From Thermoproteota archaeon (GTDB lineage Archaea > Korarchaeota > Korarchaeia > Korarchaeales > Korarchaeaceae): a stretch of 49,552 nucleotides of DNA. Below the pieces are notes generated by a model. The model was given only the letters and a program-made list of their open reading frames with translations. It was not told where the DNA came from and made no database searches. A program made the translations under genes and the position numbers. Where the stretch lies: contig JAOZFN010000003.1 in assembly GCA_027492205.1 (NCBI GenBank), positions 1 through 49,552 on the forward strand, in the 5' to 3' direction. This document shows, one piece after another, positions 1 through 7,732 of this stretch; the stretch's first letter is position 1, and each line of letters starts with the position of its first letter.

Positions 1-3
1 CCC

Positions 4-864
4 TTGATTGAGCTGAGGGACGTTTGGTTCAGGTACGAGGGCTCGGGTTCGCCCGCGCTGAGGGGGGTCAGCCTCGAGATCAGGAGGGGTGAGTTCGTCC
101 TGCTGCTCGGGGCAAGCGGCGCCGGAAAGTCCACCCTGCTGAGGACCCTCAACGGCCTAATACCGCACTTCTACCCCGGCGAGATGAGGGGGAGGGTCGT
201 CGTCGATGGCCTTGACACCAGGGAGGCTCAGGTCTCCGAGCTGGCCAGGAGGGTGGGGCTGGTCTTTCAGAACCCCGAGAATCAGCTGGTGACCAACCTC
301 GTGGAGAGGGAGATCGCGTTTGGGCTGGAGAACCTGGGCCTCAGCAGGAAAGAGATGCGGGAGAGGGTCAGATCCGTCGCAGAGGAGTTGGGGATAGGGG
401 AACTCCTGAATAGACCCACCGGGAGTCTGTCTGGGGGAGAGAAGCAGCTGGTTGCCATAGCGTCGGTTCTGGCGATGGGGCCCGGTTACGTGGCCTTAGA
501 TGAACCCACATCAGAGCTGGATCCGAGATCGGCCGAGGCCGTCGCGGAGGCGCTGAAGAAGATTCACCGGGATGGGAGGACGGTAGTCGTGTCCGAGCAC
601 AGGCTCGACGTCTTCGCCCCCCTGGCGACACGGGCGGTGGTGATGGACCGAGGGAGGGTCCTGGCGGACGGAGACCCAACAGAAGTGTTGGTTAGGAGGG
701 ATGTGATCGAGTCCGGGGTGCTCCCGCCCAGAGTAGTGCAGATCTACCTGGTGGCCAGGGACCGCGGCCTCCTAGATGGGTGGACGGGGAGGGCTCCCCT
801 GTCCGTGGAAGAGTGCTTGGGGATGTTGAGGGAACTTAGAAGATGGGGGGGCGGTCGCCCTTGA
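4..864 (+). CDS. ecfA1: ECF transporter energy-coupling ATPase, copy 1
   Basis: ABC-type ATPase of an energy-coupling-factor (vitamin/metal uptake) transporter at the cytoplasmic face of the membrane. Visible motifs are Walker A GASGAGKST (about residues 36-44), Q-loop FQNPENQ, signature LSGGE, Walker B YVALDEP and a switch histidine in SEHRLD. The C-terminal extension after the nucleotide-binding domain is typical of EcfA/CbiO. The TTG start lies three bases into the window, so the true start could be upstream. The next ATPase gene overlaps it and a T-component follows; no S-component is visible, so the substrate is unknown. The first 279 bases of the window are nearly identical to 858-1136 (see findings). 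Confidence 0.9.
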   Translation: MIELRDVWFRYEGSGSPALRGVSLEIRRGEFVLLLGASGAGKSTLLRTLNGLIPHFYPGEMRGRVVVDGLDTREAQVSELARRVGLVFQNPENQLVTNLVEREIAFGLENLGLSRKEMRERVRSVAEELGIGELLNRPTGSLSGGEKQLVAIASVLAMGPGYVALDEPTSELDPRSAEAVAEALKKIHRDGRTVVVSEHRLDVFAPLATRAVVMDRGRVLADGDPTEVLVRRDVIESGVLPPRVVQIYLVARDRGLLDGWTGRAPLSVEECLGMLRELRRWGGGRP

Positions 865-1685
865 TTGAGCTGAGGGACGTCTGGTTCAGGTACGAGGGCT
901 CGGGTTCGCCCGCGCTGAGGGGGGTCAGCCTCGAGATCAGGAGGGGTGAGATCCTCGTCGTGCTGGGCAGCAACGGCGCCGGAAAGTCCACCCTGCTGAG
1001 GACCCTCAACGGCCTAATACCGCACTTCTACCCCGGCGAGATGAGGGGGAGGGTCGTCGTCGATGGCCTTGACACCAGGGAGGCTCAGGTCTCCGAGCTG
1101 GCCAGGAGGGTGGGGCTGGTCTTTCAGAACCCCGAGCGGATGTTCTTCTCGGAGACCGTACTTGAGGAGTTGACTTTCGGACCCCTAAACTTCGGGATGG
1201 ACGTAGAGGACGCCAGAAAGAGGGCCCTGGAGGTAGCTGAGGAGATGGGCCTGACCGAGCTTCTGAGTAGACCTCCCTGGTCCCTCAGCGGAGGTGAGAT
1301 GAAGAGGCTGTCAATAGCCTCGGTGCTCACGATGGATCCGGCGTACGTCGCGTTGGACGAGCCGACGGTCGGTCAAGACGCGAAAAACAAGGCGAGCATC
1401 TGCTCCTTGATCAGGAGGGTGAGAGAGGAATCGAGGGGTGTTATCGTGGTGACTCACGATCTAGAGTGGGTTGTCGACTTAGAGCCCGACAGGATAGTAC
1501 TCATGGAAGGCGGATCTATAGCTGCGGACGGCGGGAGGGAGATACTCGCCGATGGGAGTAGGCTGAGGGAGGTCGGGCTATCGCCGCCCGTGTGCGCTAT
1601 GGTCTCAGAGAGGCTGGGGATTGGACCGAGGCTAACTCCGCGAGAGGTTGTAGAGGGAGTCTTAGCTGGGAGGGGGTTCGGTTGA
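843..1685 (+). CDS. ecfA2: ECF transporter energy-coupling ATPase, copy 2
   Basis: Second ABC ATPase of the ECF module, expected to pair with copy 1. Motifs are Walker A GSNGAGKST, Q-loop FQNPER, signature LSGGE, Walker B YVALDEP and switch THDLEW. The start is either ATG 843, overlapping copy 1 by 22 bases, or TTG 861, which matches the start context of copy 1 exactly. After about codon 98 the two ATPases diverge strongly, as expected for the two different members of an EcfA/A' pair. The C-terminal domain is about 60 residues. The EcfT gene begins at a TTG overlapping this stop codon, so the three genes are probably co-transcribed. Confidence 0.9.
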   Translation: MGGRSPLIELRDVWFRYEGSGSPALRGVSLEIRRGEILVVLGSNGAGKSTLLRTLNGLIPHFYPGEMRGRVVVDGLDTREAQVSELARRVGLVFQNPERMFFSETVLEELTFGPLNFGMDVEDARKRALEVAEEMGLTELLSRPPWSLSGGEMKRLSIASVLTMDPAYVALDEPTVGQDAKNKASICSLIRRVREESRGVIVVTHDLEWVVDLEPDRIVLMEGGSIAADGGREILADGSRLREVGLSPPVCAMVSERLGIGPRLTPREVVEGVLAGRGFG

Positions 1686-2398
1686 TCTCGCTGGGTGTCC
1701 TGAGAGGAGAGGAAGGTTCCCTCGGCTGCAGGATGTGTCTGGCTCATCCGGCCTCTAAACTCCTGTGGATGGTGTCCTTCTCTTCTCTCCCGCTGGTCAT
1801 ATCGAGTCCCGCGTATCAAGTCATCCTACTACTCCTGGTCACCCTCACGTCCCTTGGGGGAGGGGTGGGCCTTCGCCCCCTCTCTGCGGTCAGGCATTTA
1901 GCGGTCCCAATAGGGGCTATAGTTGTCCTGAACTTCGTGTTCACTAGAGATCTCGTGTTTTCCGTGGGCATGGGGCTGAGAATGTTTTCCATGGCGGCGG
2001 CGGCCTTCCTGTTCTTCGCAGTTACGGATCCGATGGAGGTGGCGGACCTGCTAACCATGATGGGGGCGCCTCCCCCCGTTGCGCTCGCCGGTATGGTGGC
2101 CGTCAGATTCGTACCCGTGATGATCGAGGACCTCAGGGGGATCGCCGCCGCCCAGAGGAGCAGGGGGTATCGGTCCGACGTCGGAGGACCCGTCGAGAGG
2201 ATCAGGAAGCTGGCCCCAATATTGATCCCCGCCCTAGTCTTGGTGGTGAGGAGGAGTCAGGCGGTCGCCGAGTCCGTTGAGTCGAGGGGCTTCGGCAGTG
2301 GGAGAAGGTCTCTCTACCCAGATTACAGGTTTAGGAGGGTCGACCTGCTCTTGGCGTCTTGGGCCCTGATACCATGGTTTGCGATTCTAATCTCGTGA
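1682..2398 (+). CDS. ecfT: ECF transporter T-component (EcfT)
   Basis: Integral membrane transmembrane component that couples the two ATPases to a substrate-binding S protein. It is about 238 residues with hydrophobic segments near residues 26-55, 60-90 and 100-130 and a last one near the C-terminus. The diagnostic cytoplasmic coupling region contains two A-x-R-x-R-G-like motifs: AAQRSRGY and AESVESRGFGSGRRS. An earlier in-frame start at 1592 would run 94 bases into the ATPase gene; TTG 1682, overlapping the ATPase stop codon, is a better choice. The S-component is not in the window. Confidence 0.85.
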   Translation: MISLGVLRGEEGSLGCRMCLAHPASKLLWMVSFSSLPLVISSPAYQVILLLLVTLTSLGGGVGLRPLSAVRHLAVPIGAIVVLNFVFTRDLVFSVGMGLRMFSMAAAAFLFFAVTDPMEVADLLTMMGAPPPVALAGMVAVRFVPVMIEDLRGIAAAQRSRGYRSDVGGPVERIRKLAPILIPALVLVVRRSQAVAESVESRGFGSGRRSLYPDYRFRRVDLLLASWALIPWFAILIS

Positions 2399-2682
2399 CT
2401 GAGAGGCCCCCCTCTCCTTCCACTGCGACAATTGGGGAGGCCACCGCACCGACCCATTGGACTGGAATTGGGTAAATTTCAACTCCGGCCCATATTGTAC
2501 CCGGAGCTGTCAGAGTGGAAGCCGCGGTCTCCCTCCCGTTGATAGAGGCACTCCTCTGCATTGTGTTTCTGCGCAGGAAAAACATGAGAATCATTCTAAG
2601 GTCGCCCCTCGTCAAATATGAACTCGCTTAATTAGACCAATCTTTCAAGTCGAAGCAGAGTCGGAAAACTCGAACTCGGAAA
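2399..2682. other. Intergenic region upstream of orc1/cdc6; candidate origin and promoter
   Basis: There is no convincing gene here. A TATA-like TTAATTAG at about 2630-2637 sits in an AT-rich stretch (2612-2655) and can serve the orc1/cdc6 gene. An element at 2418-2437 resembles an origin recognition box: TTCCACTG, a spacer with ACAA, then GGGG. An inverted half AGTGGAAG lies at 2514-2521, and a dyad CTCCGG/CCGGAG at 2483-2506. One forward frame (about 2472-2629) reads like the hydrophobic, Arg/Lys-capped C-terminus of a membrane or surface protein but begins at a stop codon, so it could be a remnant. Confidence 0.35.
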
Positions 2683-3894
2683 TTGGAGGTGGGGGATCGG
2701 TTGGCAGCAAGGTATTCTCACCTAAATTCGATTCCTAGTGGCAGAAACGTGAGGATAATCCAGGATAGAAGGGTTCTCTCGGACGCCTACGTCCCAGAAA
2801 CCTTGCCGGGTAGGGACGAGCAGATCCTCATGTTTGAGGAGCACCTCGAGCCCCTCCTGTTTAATGAGCCCCCCTCCCACCTAGCCTTCACCGGGATGGC
2901 TGGCACGGGCAAAACTGCCGTGGCCAAGCACGTCCTGAGGCACAAGAGCGAAGAACTCCGAGGGGCCCCCGTCCGCTTCATCTACATCAACTGCTCTCAG
3001 GCCAACACCTCTTACCGCGTCATGTACCAACTGAACAGGGCCTTCGGGATCCTGGTGCCCCCAAGTGGCTATCCCTACGACGTCCTCGAGGACAACTTCA
3101 GGAAGGCGTTCTTGGAGGCCGACGTGAGGATGTTCCTGGTGTTGGACGAGGTTGATCTCCTGGTCAGGAGGGACGGCGGGCGGCTCCTCTACTCCCTCAC
3201 CAGAATGAACTACGATCTGGACCTGAGGAGGAACTCCGTCACCGTGCTGGGGATATCCAACACCCTGAATTTCCTAGACAGGCTTGACAGGAGAGTTTTG
3301 AGTTCGTACAACCCTGACAGGATATTCTTCCAACCGTATTCGGCAGATGAGCTCTACAACATTCTCCTCCAGAGGGCCAGGCTCGGCCTGAGGCCGGGCT
3401 CTTGGGAGGACGCGGCCCTCAGGAGGATAGCCGCCAAGGTGGCGAGGGAAGGCGGTGACGCCAGGAGGGCCATAGATCTCCTGCGCATGGCCGCCACACT
3501 TGCGGAAAGGGATAGATCCGGGAAGTTGACCGAGGATCACGTGGGGCAGGCCGAGATTCGGGTGGACGAGAGTGAGGTCCAGGTGGCCATTAGAACCCTC
3601 CCGTTTCACCACCTGCTGGTCCTCAAGGCCGCCGTGGACCTCCTCCTGGCCGGAGATCCGAGGCCAGGCACTGGAAAGATATACGAGAGGTACGAGAGGT
3701 ACGCCAGAAGGTTCCTCGTGAGCCCTCTCACGATGAGGAGGGTGAGCGCGATCCTGAGGGAACTTGAATCCCAGGGAATCATCGAGATAGAGATGAGCTA
3801 CGGAGGCGCGAGGGGGAACACGAAAGTCGTTAGAGGGACGGCCCTACCGCCTCTTCGCCTCAAAGAGATCTTGAATGAGGTCACGCGGGTGTAG
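2683..3894 (+). CDS. orc1: Orc1/Cdc6 replication initiator
   Basis: AAA+ ATPase that recognises replication origins and loads the MCM helicase. The N-terminus carries the family pattern of an R-R-V-L-S/YVPETLPGRDEQI segment. Walker A is GMAGTGKTAV (about residue 70), Walker B is FLVLDEVD (about residue 150) and sensor-1 is GISNTLNF. A winged-helix DNA-binding domain occupies the last 100 or so residues. The 403-aa length is normal. TTG 2683 is the longest start; GTG 2689 is an alternative. It converges on the PolD small-subunit gene and overlaps its 3' end by 14 bases, so two replication genes are neighbours. The upstream region is a candidate origin. Confidence 0.93.
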   Translation: MEVGDRLAARYSHLNSIPSGRNVRIIQDRRVLSDAYVPETLPGRDEQILMFEEHLEPLLFNEPPSHLAFTGMAGTGKTAVAKHVLRHKSEELRGAPVRFIYINCSQANTSYRVMYQLNRAFGILVPPSGYPYDVLEDNFRKAFLEADVRMFLVLDEVDLLVRRDGGRLLYSLTRMNYDLDLRRNSVTVLGISNTLNFLDRLDRRVLSSYNPDRIFFQPYSADELYNILLQRARLGLRPGSWEDAALRRIAAKVAREGGDARRAIDLLRMAATLAERDRSGKLTEDHVGQAEIRVDESEVQVAIRTLPFHHLLVLKAAVDLLLAGDPRPGTGKIYERYERYARRFLVSPLTMRRVSAILRELESQGIIEIEMSYGGARGNTKVVRGTALPPLRLKEILNEVTRV

Positions 3895-5461
3895 GCGACC
3901 TCAGATCCAGGGGCCTCACGCTTAGGTCGTGGAGAGAGAGGACCGGGTATATCCCAGGGGTCGCCGTTATCCCCATCTTCTTTATGTACGGCGTCTCGGC
4001 CTGGAATGTTCCGGAGTTTATCAGCCTGACGCCCCTGTAAACCCCAACTCCAAATATGTGAACATGTCCCATGTGGACGACCTCTGGGACCTCCTCAATC
4101 ACGAGCCAGTCTTTAGACTCGGGCGCAATCGGATGTTCCCCGTACATCGGCGCCAGGTGCCGCGCCCTGAGGAGCTGCCTCATCGCGGAGACGACCGTCC
4201 TTCCGGTGGGGGGCTGGAGGCCGGGGACGTACTTGAACACCGTGTTGAGGCTCCTCCCGTGATACAGCAGTATCCTGACTCCCTCCAAGTTGACAACGGC
4301 CGGGTTTCCGACGGCCAAGAAGTGGTTAACGGAATCGATCAGGGGCCTCAAGAACCTCTCGGGAACTTTGGGCTGTGGCTCCGCCTGTCTCACCGGTTCG
4401 TGGTTGCCTGGAATGTACACGACGCGGATGTGACTCGGGAGCATTGACAGGAGACGCGCCGCTTCTTCGTACTGCCCATAGATGTCTTTAATCTCTAGCT
4501 CATCTTCCTGGCCGGGGTAGATGCCTACTCCGTCCACGAGGTCCCCGCATATCAGGAGGTACCCGACATCCTTGGCGTCCTCGCTCTTCAACCAGTCGAC
4601 GAATCTCCTCCACAGGTCCTCGAGGAAGTAGCTGCTCCCGACGTGAACGTCTGAAATGAGGACGGCCCTCTTACGGGACCTTGACCTGTTAGGCGTGAAC
4701 CCCCTGGGGACATCCGGGTGGTGGATTGCGTCCGTCCGGAGGGTTCCCCTCCTGGGATCCACCTCGCCGCTCACAACTATCAGCTGGTCCATCATCACCA
4801 TCTCCGCCGCCCTGTAGAGATCACCCTCTTCTCTGGGGACGAAGACCCTTATCTGATCGCTCTCGTCCTCCAGGACAATGACAAAGCCCCTCCTCGTGGA
4901 TCGCTTCTCCGCGACCAGCCCAGCAATGTGGGCCCTCGACAGCCTCTCCGCCCTGAGGCGGACTTGTGATGGCGTGTAGAGGTTGTTCTGAAACCTCTTT
5001 CTGACTATCCCGAGGAGCCTCCTGAATCTGTCTTGAAAGTACTCAACGAACTCTTCAGGAACGCCCCTCCTGACGGAGAGGACGGGGTCAAGCTCAACTC
5101 TGACCCACTCGCCGACCTGAGCAGAGCGTGCGGCGGTGGGCCCTTTGCCTTCTTCGATTCCCCATCTCTCCACGTCGACGACCTTCGTCGACCGACCTGT
5201 CGCTTTAACCCTGGATTCACTCACTCGCGTCGCTTCCGCTTCGCCCAGAATTCTCTTGATGGAGTCCTCGTCTAGTACCGGGGGGAATTCGTCCCCCCCA
5301 CCCTCAAGCGCCGCGAGGAGGTCACGGGCGCTATAGGCTCCACCCGTAATCAGCCTCAGCGCCCCGGGCGTGAGGTGGTACCCCCTCTCGGCGAGGGTCA
5401 GAATCAGGCTCCTGACCGCCTCTCCCCTCTCCTCTCCGTTGAGGACGCTGCCCTCCCTCAC
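3881..5461 (-). CDS. polB: DNA polymerase D small subunit (DP1, 3'-5' exonuclease)
   Basis: Proofreading and structural subunit of the archaeal replicative polymerase D. The C-terminal half is a calcineurin-like phosphoesterase with metal-binding motifs SDVHVGSS, CGDLVDGVG, PGNHEP and MGHVHIFGVG. An OB-fold domain precedes it (about residues 170-260). The N-terminus is the usual poorly conserved helical region. GTG 5461 gives a 4-base overlap with the stop of the upstream GTPase gene and is preferred; ATG 5485 is an in-frame alternative (534 aa). It is the last gene of a minus-strand operon. The large subunit DP2 is not in the window. Confidence 0.93.
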   Translation of the reverse strand: MREGSVLNGEERGEAVRSLILTLAERGYHLTPGALRLITGGAYSARDLLAALEGGGDEFPPVLDEDSIKRILGEAEATRVSESRVKATGRSTKVVDVERWGIEEGKGPTAARSAQVGEWVRVELDPVLSVRRGVPEEFVEYFQDRFRRLLGIVRKRFQNNLYTPSQVRLRAERLSRAHIAGLVAEKRSTRRGFVIVLEDESDQIRVFVPREEGDLYRAAEMVMMDQLIVVSGEVDPRRGTLRTDAIHHPDVPRGFTPNRSRSRKRAVLISDVHVGSSYFLEDLWRRFVDWLKSEDAKDVGYLLICGDLVDGVGIYPGQEDELEIKDIYGQYEEAARLLSMLPSHIRVVYIPGNHEPVRQAEPQPKVPERFLRPLIDSVNHFLAVGNPAVVNLEGVRILLYHGRSLNTVFKYVPGLQPPTGRTVVSAMRQLLRARHLAPMYGEHPIAPESKDWLVIEEVPEVVHMGHVHIFGVGVYRGVRLINSGTFQAETPYIKKMGITATPGIYPVLSLHDLSVRPLDLRSPTPA

Positions 5462-6228
5462 GTCATGTCTCCGCAAGCGCACCACACCTCCACCAGCATG
5501 TCAAAAAGTTCATCGAGGCCCCTTTCCTCTCTGGCTGAGATTAGCGCAACCCGCTGCGCGGTTCTGAACTCTTTTACGGCCTCAAGAAGATCTGAGAGGG
5601 CTTCTGACGCGACCCCACGGCTCTGGAGGATTAGATCCCTAGTCTCGCCCCTAAGCACAGATGTCCAGATCTCCTTCAGCCGCTCGCCACCCCCCAGGTC
5701 GGCCTTGTTCAGCGCCGGAATAACCCCCACATCGAGCTTCAGCTCGATGATCTTCGCGAGGAGGGCCGCCGTGAGGAGGTCCTCAACCATAACGTTTGAC
5801 TCGACTTCACCGAGGAAGACGGCTGTCGTCCTGGAGAAGCGAGCGGAGATCGCGTCAACTATCCTCCTGCCGGACGCCCTGAGGGCGAATGCCTCTGCCT
5901 GCCCTGGGGTGTCGACGATCATGAAGTCGGTGTCCACGGATTCGAGTCCACTAACGAGTCTCTCGAGGTTCTCGTCCTCCGCGAGGATATCGATCGCCCT
6001 CAGTATGGCGCCGTTTGGGCCCAGCCCTTCCCTCTCCATCACGTCTTCGACCGTCACCAACTCCCTGACGTCGTACGCTGGCTCATAGGGTATCCTCCTG
6101 ACCCCAGGATCTAGGTTGACGGCGCTCGCTCTCAGCCCCCTTCTCTTCATCCACCTGACAAGGGCGCCGGTCAGAGTGGTCTTACCGGTCCCCGCGAGTC
6201 CCATCACCAAGGCCACGTCGGTCGTCAT
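5458..6228 (-). CDS. GPN-loop GTPase
   Basis: Small GTPase of the GPN/XAB1 family; eukaryotic members assist nuclear RNA polymerase assembly and the archaeal role is unsettled. It is 256 aa. Walker A is GLAGTGKTT (residues 10-18), the GPN insertion motif is at residues 70-72, the DTPGQ G3 motif and the NKAD base-specificity motif are present. ATG 6228 is chosen because it overlaps the upstream gene's stop by 4 bases; longer in-frame starts run through the neighbouring gene. It lies between a phosphohexomutase and PolD DP1, with overlapping ends implying translational coupling. Confidence 0.9.
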   Translation of the reverse strand: MTTDVALVMGLAGTGKTTLTGALVRWMKRRGLRASAVNLDPGVRRIPYEPAYDVRELVTVEDVMEREGLGPNGAILRAIDILAEDENLERLVSGLESVDTDFMIVDTPGQAEAFALRASGRRIVDAISARFSRTTAVFLGEVESNVMVEDLLTAALLAKIIELKLDVGVIPALNKADLGGGERLKEIWTSVLRGETRDLILQSRGVASEALSDLLEAVKEFRTAQRVALISAREERGLDELFDMLVEVWCACGDMT

Positions 6229-7568
6229 CCCACCCCCAGCTCCCTGAGCGCGGAGATAGCGATCCCCCTCAGCTCGGTGAGCCCCTCCTCCCTCTCTGAC
6301 TCCGCGTAAATCCGAATCTTGGGCTCTGTCCCGCTCACCCGCAGGAGGATCCAACCGTCCTCTAGTATGAGCTTGACTCCGTCGAGCCTGCTGACTTCGA
6401 CAATCCTCCCACTAAGGGCCTCTTCCACCCTCGAGACCAGGGCCCTGAAGACCGCTTGCCTGTCTCCCTCGAAGAGAAAGCTCATCCTAAACTGATGATA
6501 CTTTGGGACGGCCTCCAGAGCCTCCCTCAAGGAGCCGAACTCCTCGACGGCCCTGAGGACGAGCGTTGAGGCCATGATCCCGTCGAAGAAGGGTCCCCAC
6601 TCGGGCACCATGATCTTCCAGGGCTCCGTCACCAGATCCGCCTCCCAGCCCTCTGACGCCCTCCTAAAGTACTCGCTGTGCAGGTCCCCCAGCCTCCACT
6701 CCACGACCTCTCCTCCTTGGGACCGTACGAGGTCTCGGATCCCCCACCCAATGTCCACGGAGACTATCACCCTCCTCGCCCGCAGCACCAGCGCGGCCAG
6801 CGAGGAGACGGCGTACTGCGGGACGAACTGCCCGGAGCCGTCGACGACCGCCACCCTGTCTGCGTCACCGTCCCAAGCTATCCCCATCTCGGCTCTCAAC
6901 CTTCTCACTAGGTCCCCGAGTCCAGCCAGGTTCTCACGAGTCGGCTCTGAGGGCCTGCCGGGAAACCTCCCGTCGACCCAGTCGTTCACAGTCGTGACCT
7001 CCGCGCCCATCCTCGATATGACCTCCGGGGCGAGGTTCGAGGCGCAACCGTTCCCCGGGTCCAATACGACCCTCGTGGCGACCTCGGAGCTGGAGATCCT
7101 CAGCAGGTCTCGAACGTAGTCGGTGGGCGTGTAGCCCGAGGGCGTGACCTCAGGTCTCCTCTCCGGGAGCCGAGGGCGCGGGAGCCCGTCGATCTCGCCC
7201 TCAATTTTCCTCTCCTCCTCCCGGGTGGCCTCCGCCCCCCTCGAAGATATGGCCTTGAAGCCGTTGAATTCTGGAGGGTTGTGGCTGGCGGTGACGTATA
7301 TTCCCGCGATTCCCTGCACCTTGGCCGACCTGCAGGTCACGGGCAGGGGCGCGAGCCCCAAGAGCTTGACGTCTTTACCCTCGGACAGCACCCCGCTGAT
7401 GACAGCCGCAGCCAGGGACGGGCTGCTGAGCCTCCCATCCCAGCCGACGAGGAAGGGCTCGCTTTCCATCACTCTCGCGACTGCCCTACCAAACCTCAAC
7501 GCTGAGACTTCGTCGATCTGGACCCCGTAAACCCCCCTGACGCCTGCGGTGCCGAACAGTTTCCCCAT
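6225..7568 (-). CDS. Phosphomannomutase / phosphoglucosamine mutase family
   Basis: Alpha-D-phosphohexomutase that interconverts hexose 1- and 6-phosphates for nucleotide-sugar synthesis. The phosphoserine loop is TASHNPPE (residues 93-100, catalytic Ser 95), the metal loop DGDADR (about 233), and the phosphate-binding loop near the C-terminus is VSGTEPKIRIY. The 447-aa length is normal. The FGTAGVRG N-terminus fits archaeal phosphoglucosamine/phosphomannomutases; sequence alone does not settle which sugar is used. ATG 7568 begins a three-gene operon. A TATA box at 7584-7590 lies 16-22 bases upstream, which implies a leaderless or nearly leaderless message. Confidence 0.88.
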   Translation of the reverse strand: MGKLFGTAGVRGVYGVQIDEVSALRFGRAVARVMESEPFLVGWDGRLSSPSLAAAVISGVLSEGKDVKLLGLAPLPVTCRSAKVQGIAGIYVTASHNPPEFNGFKAISSRGAEATREEERKIEGEIDGLPRPRLPERRPEVTPSGYTPTDYVRDLLRISSSEVATRVVLDPGNGCASNLAPEVISRMGAEVTTVNDWVDGRFPGRPSEPTRENLAGLGDLVRRLRAEMGIAWDGDADRVAVVDGSGQFVPQYAVSSLAALVLRARRVIVSVDIGWGIRDLVRSQGGEVVEWRLGDLHSEYFRRASEGWEADLVTEPWKIMVPEWGPFFDGIMASTLVLRAVEEFGSLREALEAVPKYHQFRMSFLFEGDRQAVFRALVSRVEEALSGRIVEVSRLDGVKLILEDGWILLRVSGTEPKIRIYAESEREEGLTELRGIAISALRELGVG

Positions 7569-7583
7569 GCCTCCACCGAGCGG

Positions 7584-7590
7584 TTATATA
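7584..7590. promoter_or_regulatory. TATA box shared by phosphohexomutase (-) and tRNA-Ser (+)
   Basis: TTATATA sits about 26 bases upstream of the tRNA-Ser 5' end on the plus strand and about 16 bases upstream of the phosphohexomutase ATG on the minus strand. No other TATA-like sequence lies in the 47-base spacer, so both divergent units may use this box. Confidence 0.5.
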
Positions 7591-7615
7591 CCCGGGGCGT
7601 GATAAATGGGTGGGT

Positions 7616-7726
7616 GCCGGGGTACCCTAGCCAGAGGGCCTCCGGCCCGGCGAAGCCAAGGGGCCGGACTCGAGATCCGGTGGCCTCTCGGAGGCCACGT
7701 GGGTTCAAATCCCACCCCCGGCGCCA
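7616..7726 (+). tRNA. tRNA-Ser (CGA) with large D-loop insertion
   Basis: Acceptor stem GCCGGGG pairs with CCCCGGC, followed by discriminator G and an encoded CCA. The anticodon stem CCGGA/TCCGG encloses loop CTCGAGA with anticodon CGA at 7671-7673. A long variable arm and T-arm GTGGG/CCCAC are present. The D-stem CCCT (7625-7628) pairs with AGGG (7659-7662), but the loop between them is 30 nt and contains a GGGCC/GGCCC hairpin (7636-7648). This is far larger than a normal D-loop and points to a noncanonical intron whose exact ends are unclear. Confidence 0.85.
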
Positions 7727-7732
7727 CCAACC

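Noticed and set aside
2331-2615. Minus-strand frame of 94 codons between ecfT and orc1
   Set aside because: It overlaps the ecfT end and shows no family or start signal.
5375-6088. Plus-strand frame of 237 codons opposite the GPN GTPase
   Set aside because: Serine-rich shadow of a clearly recognisable gene on the minus strand.
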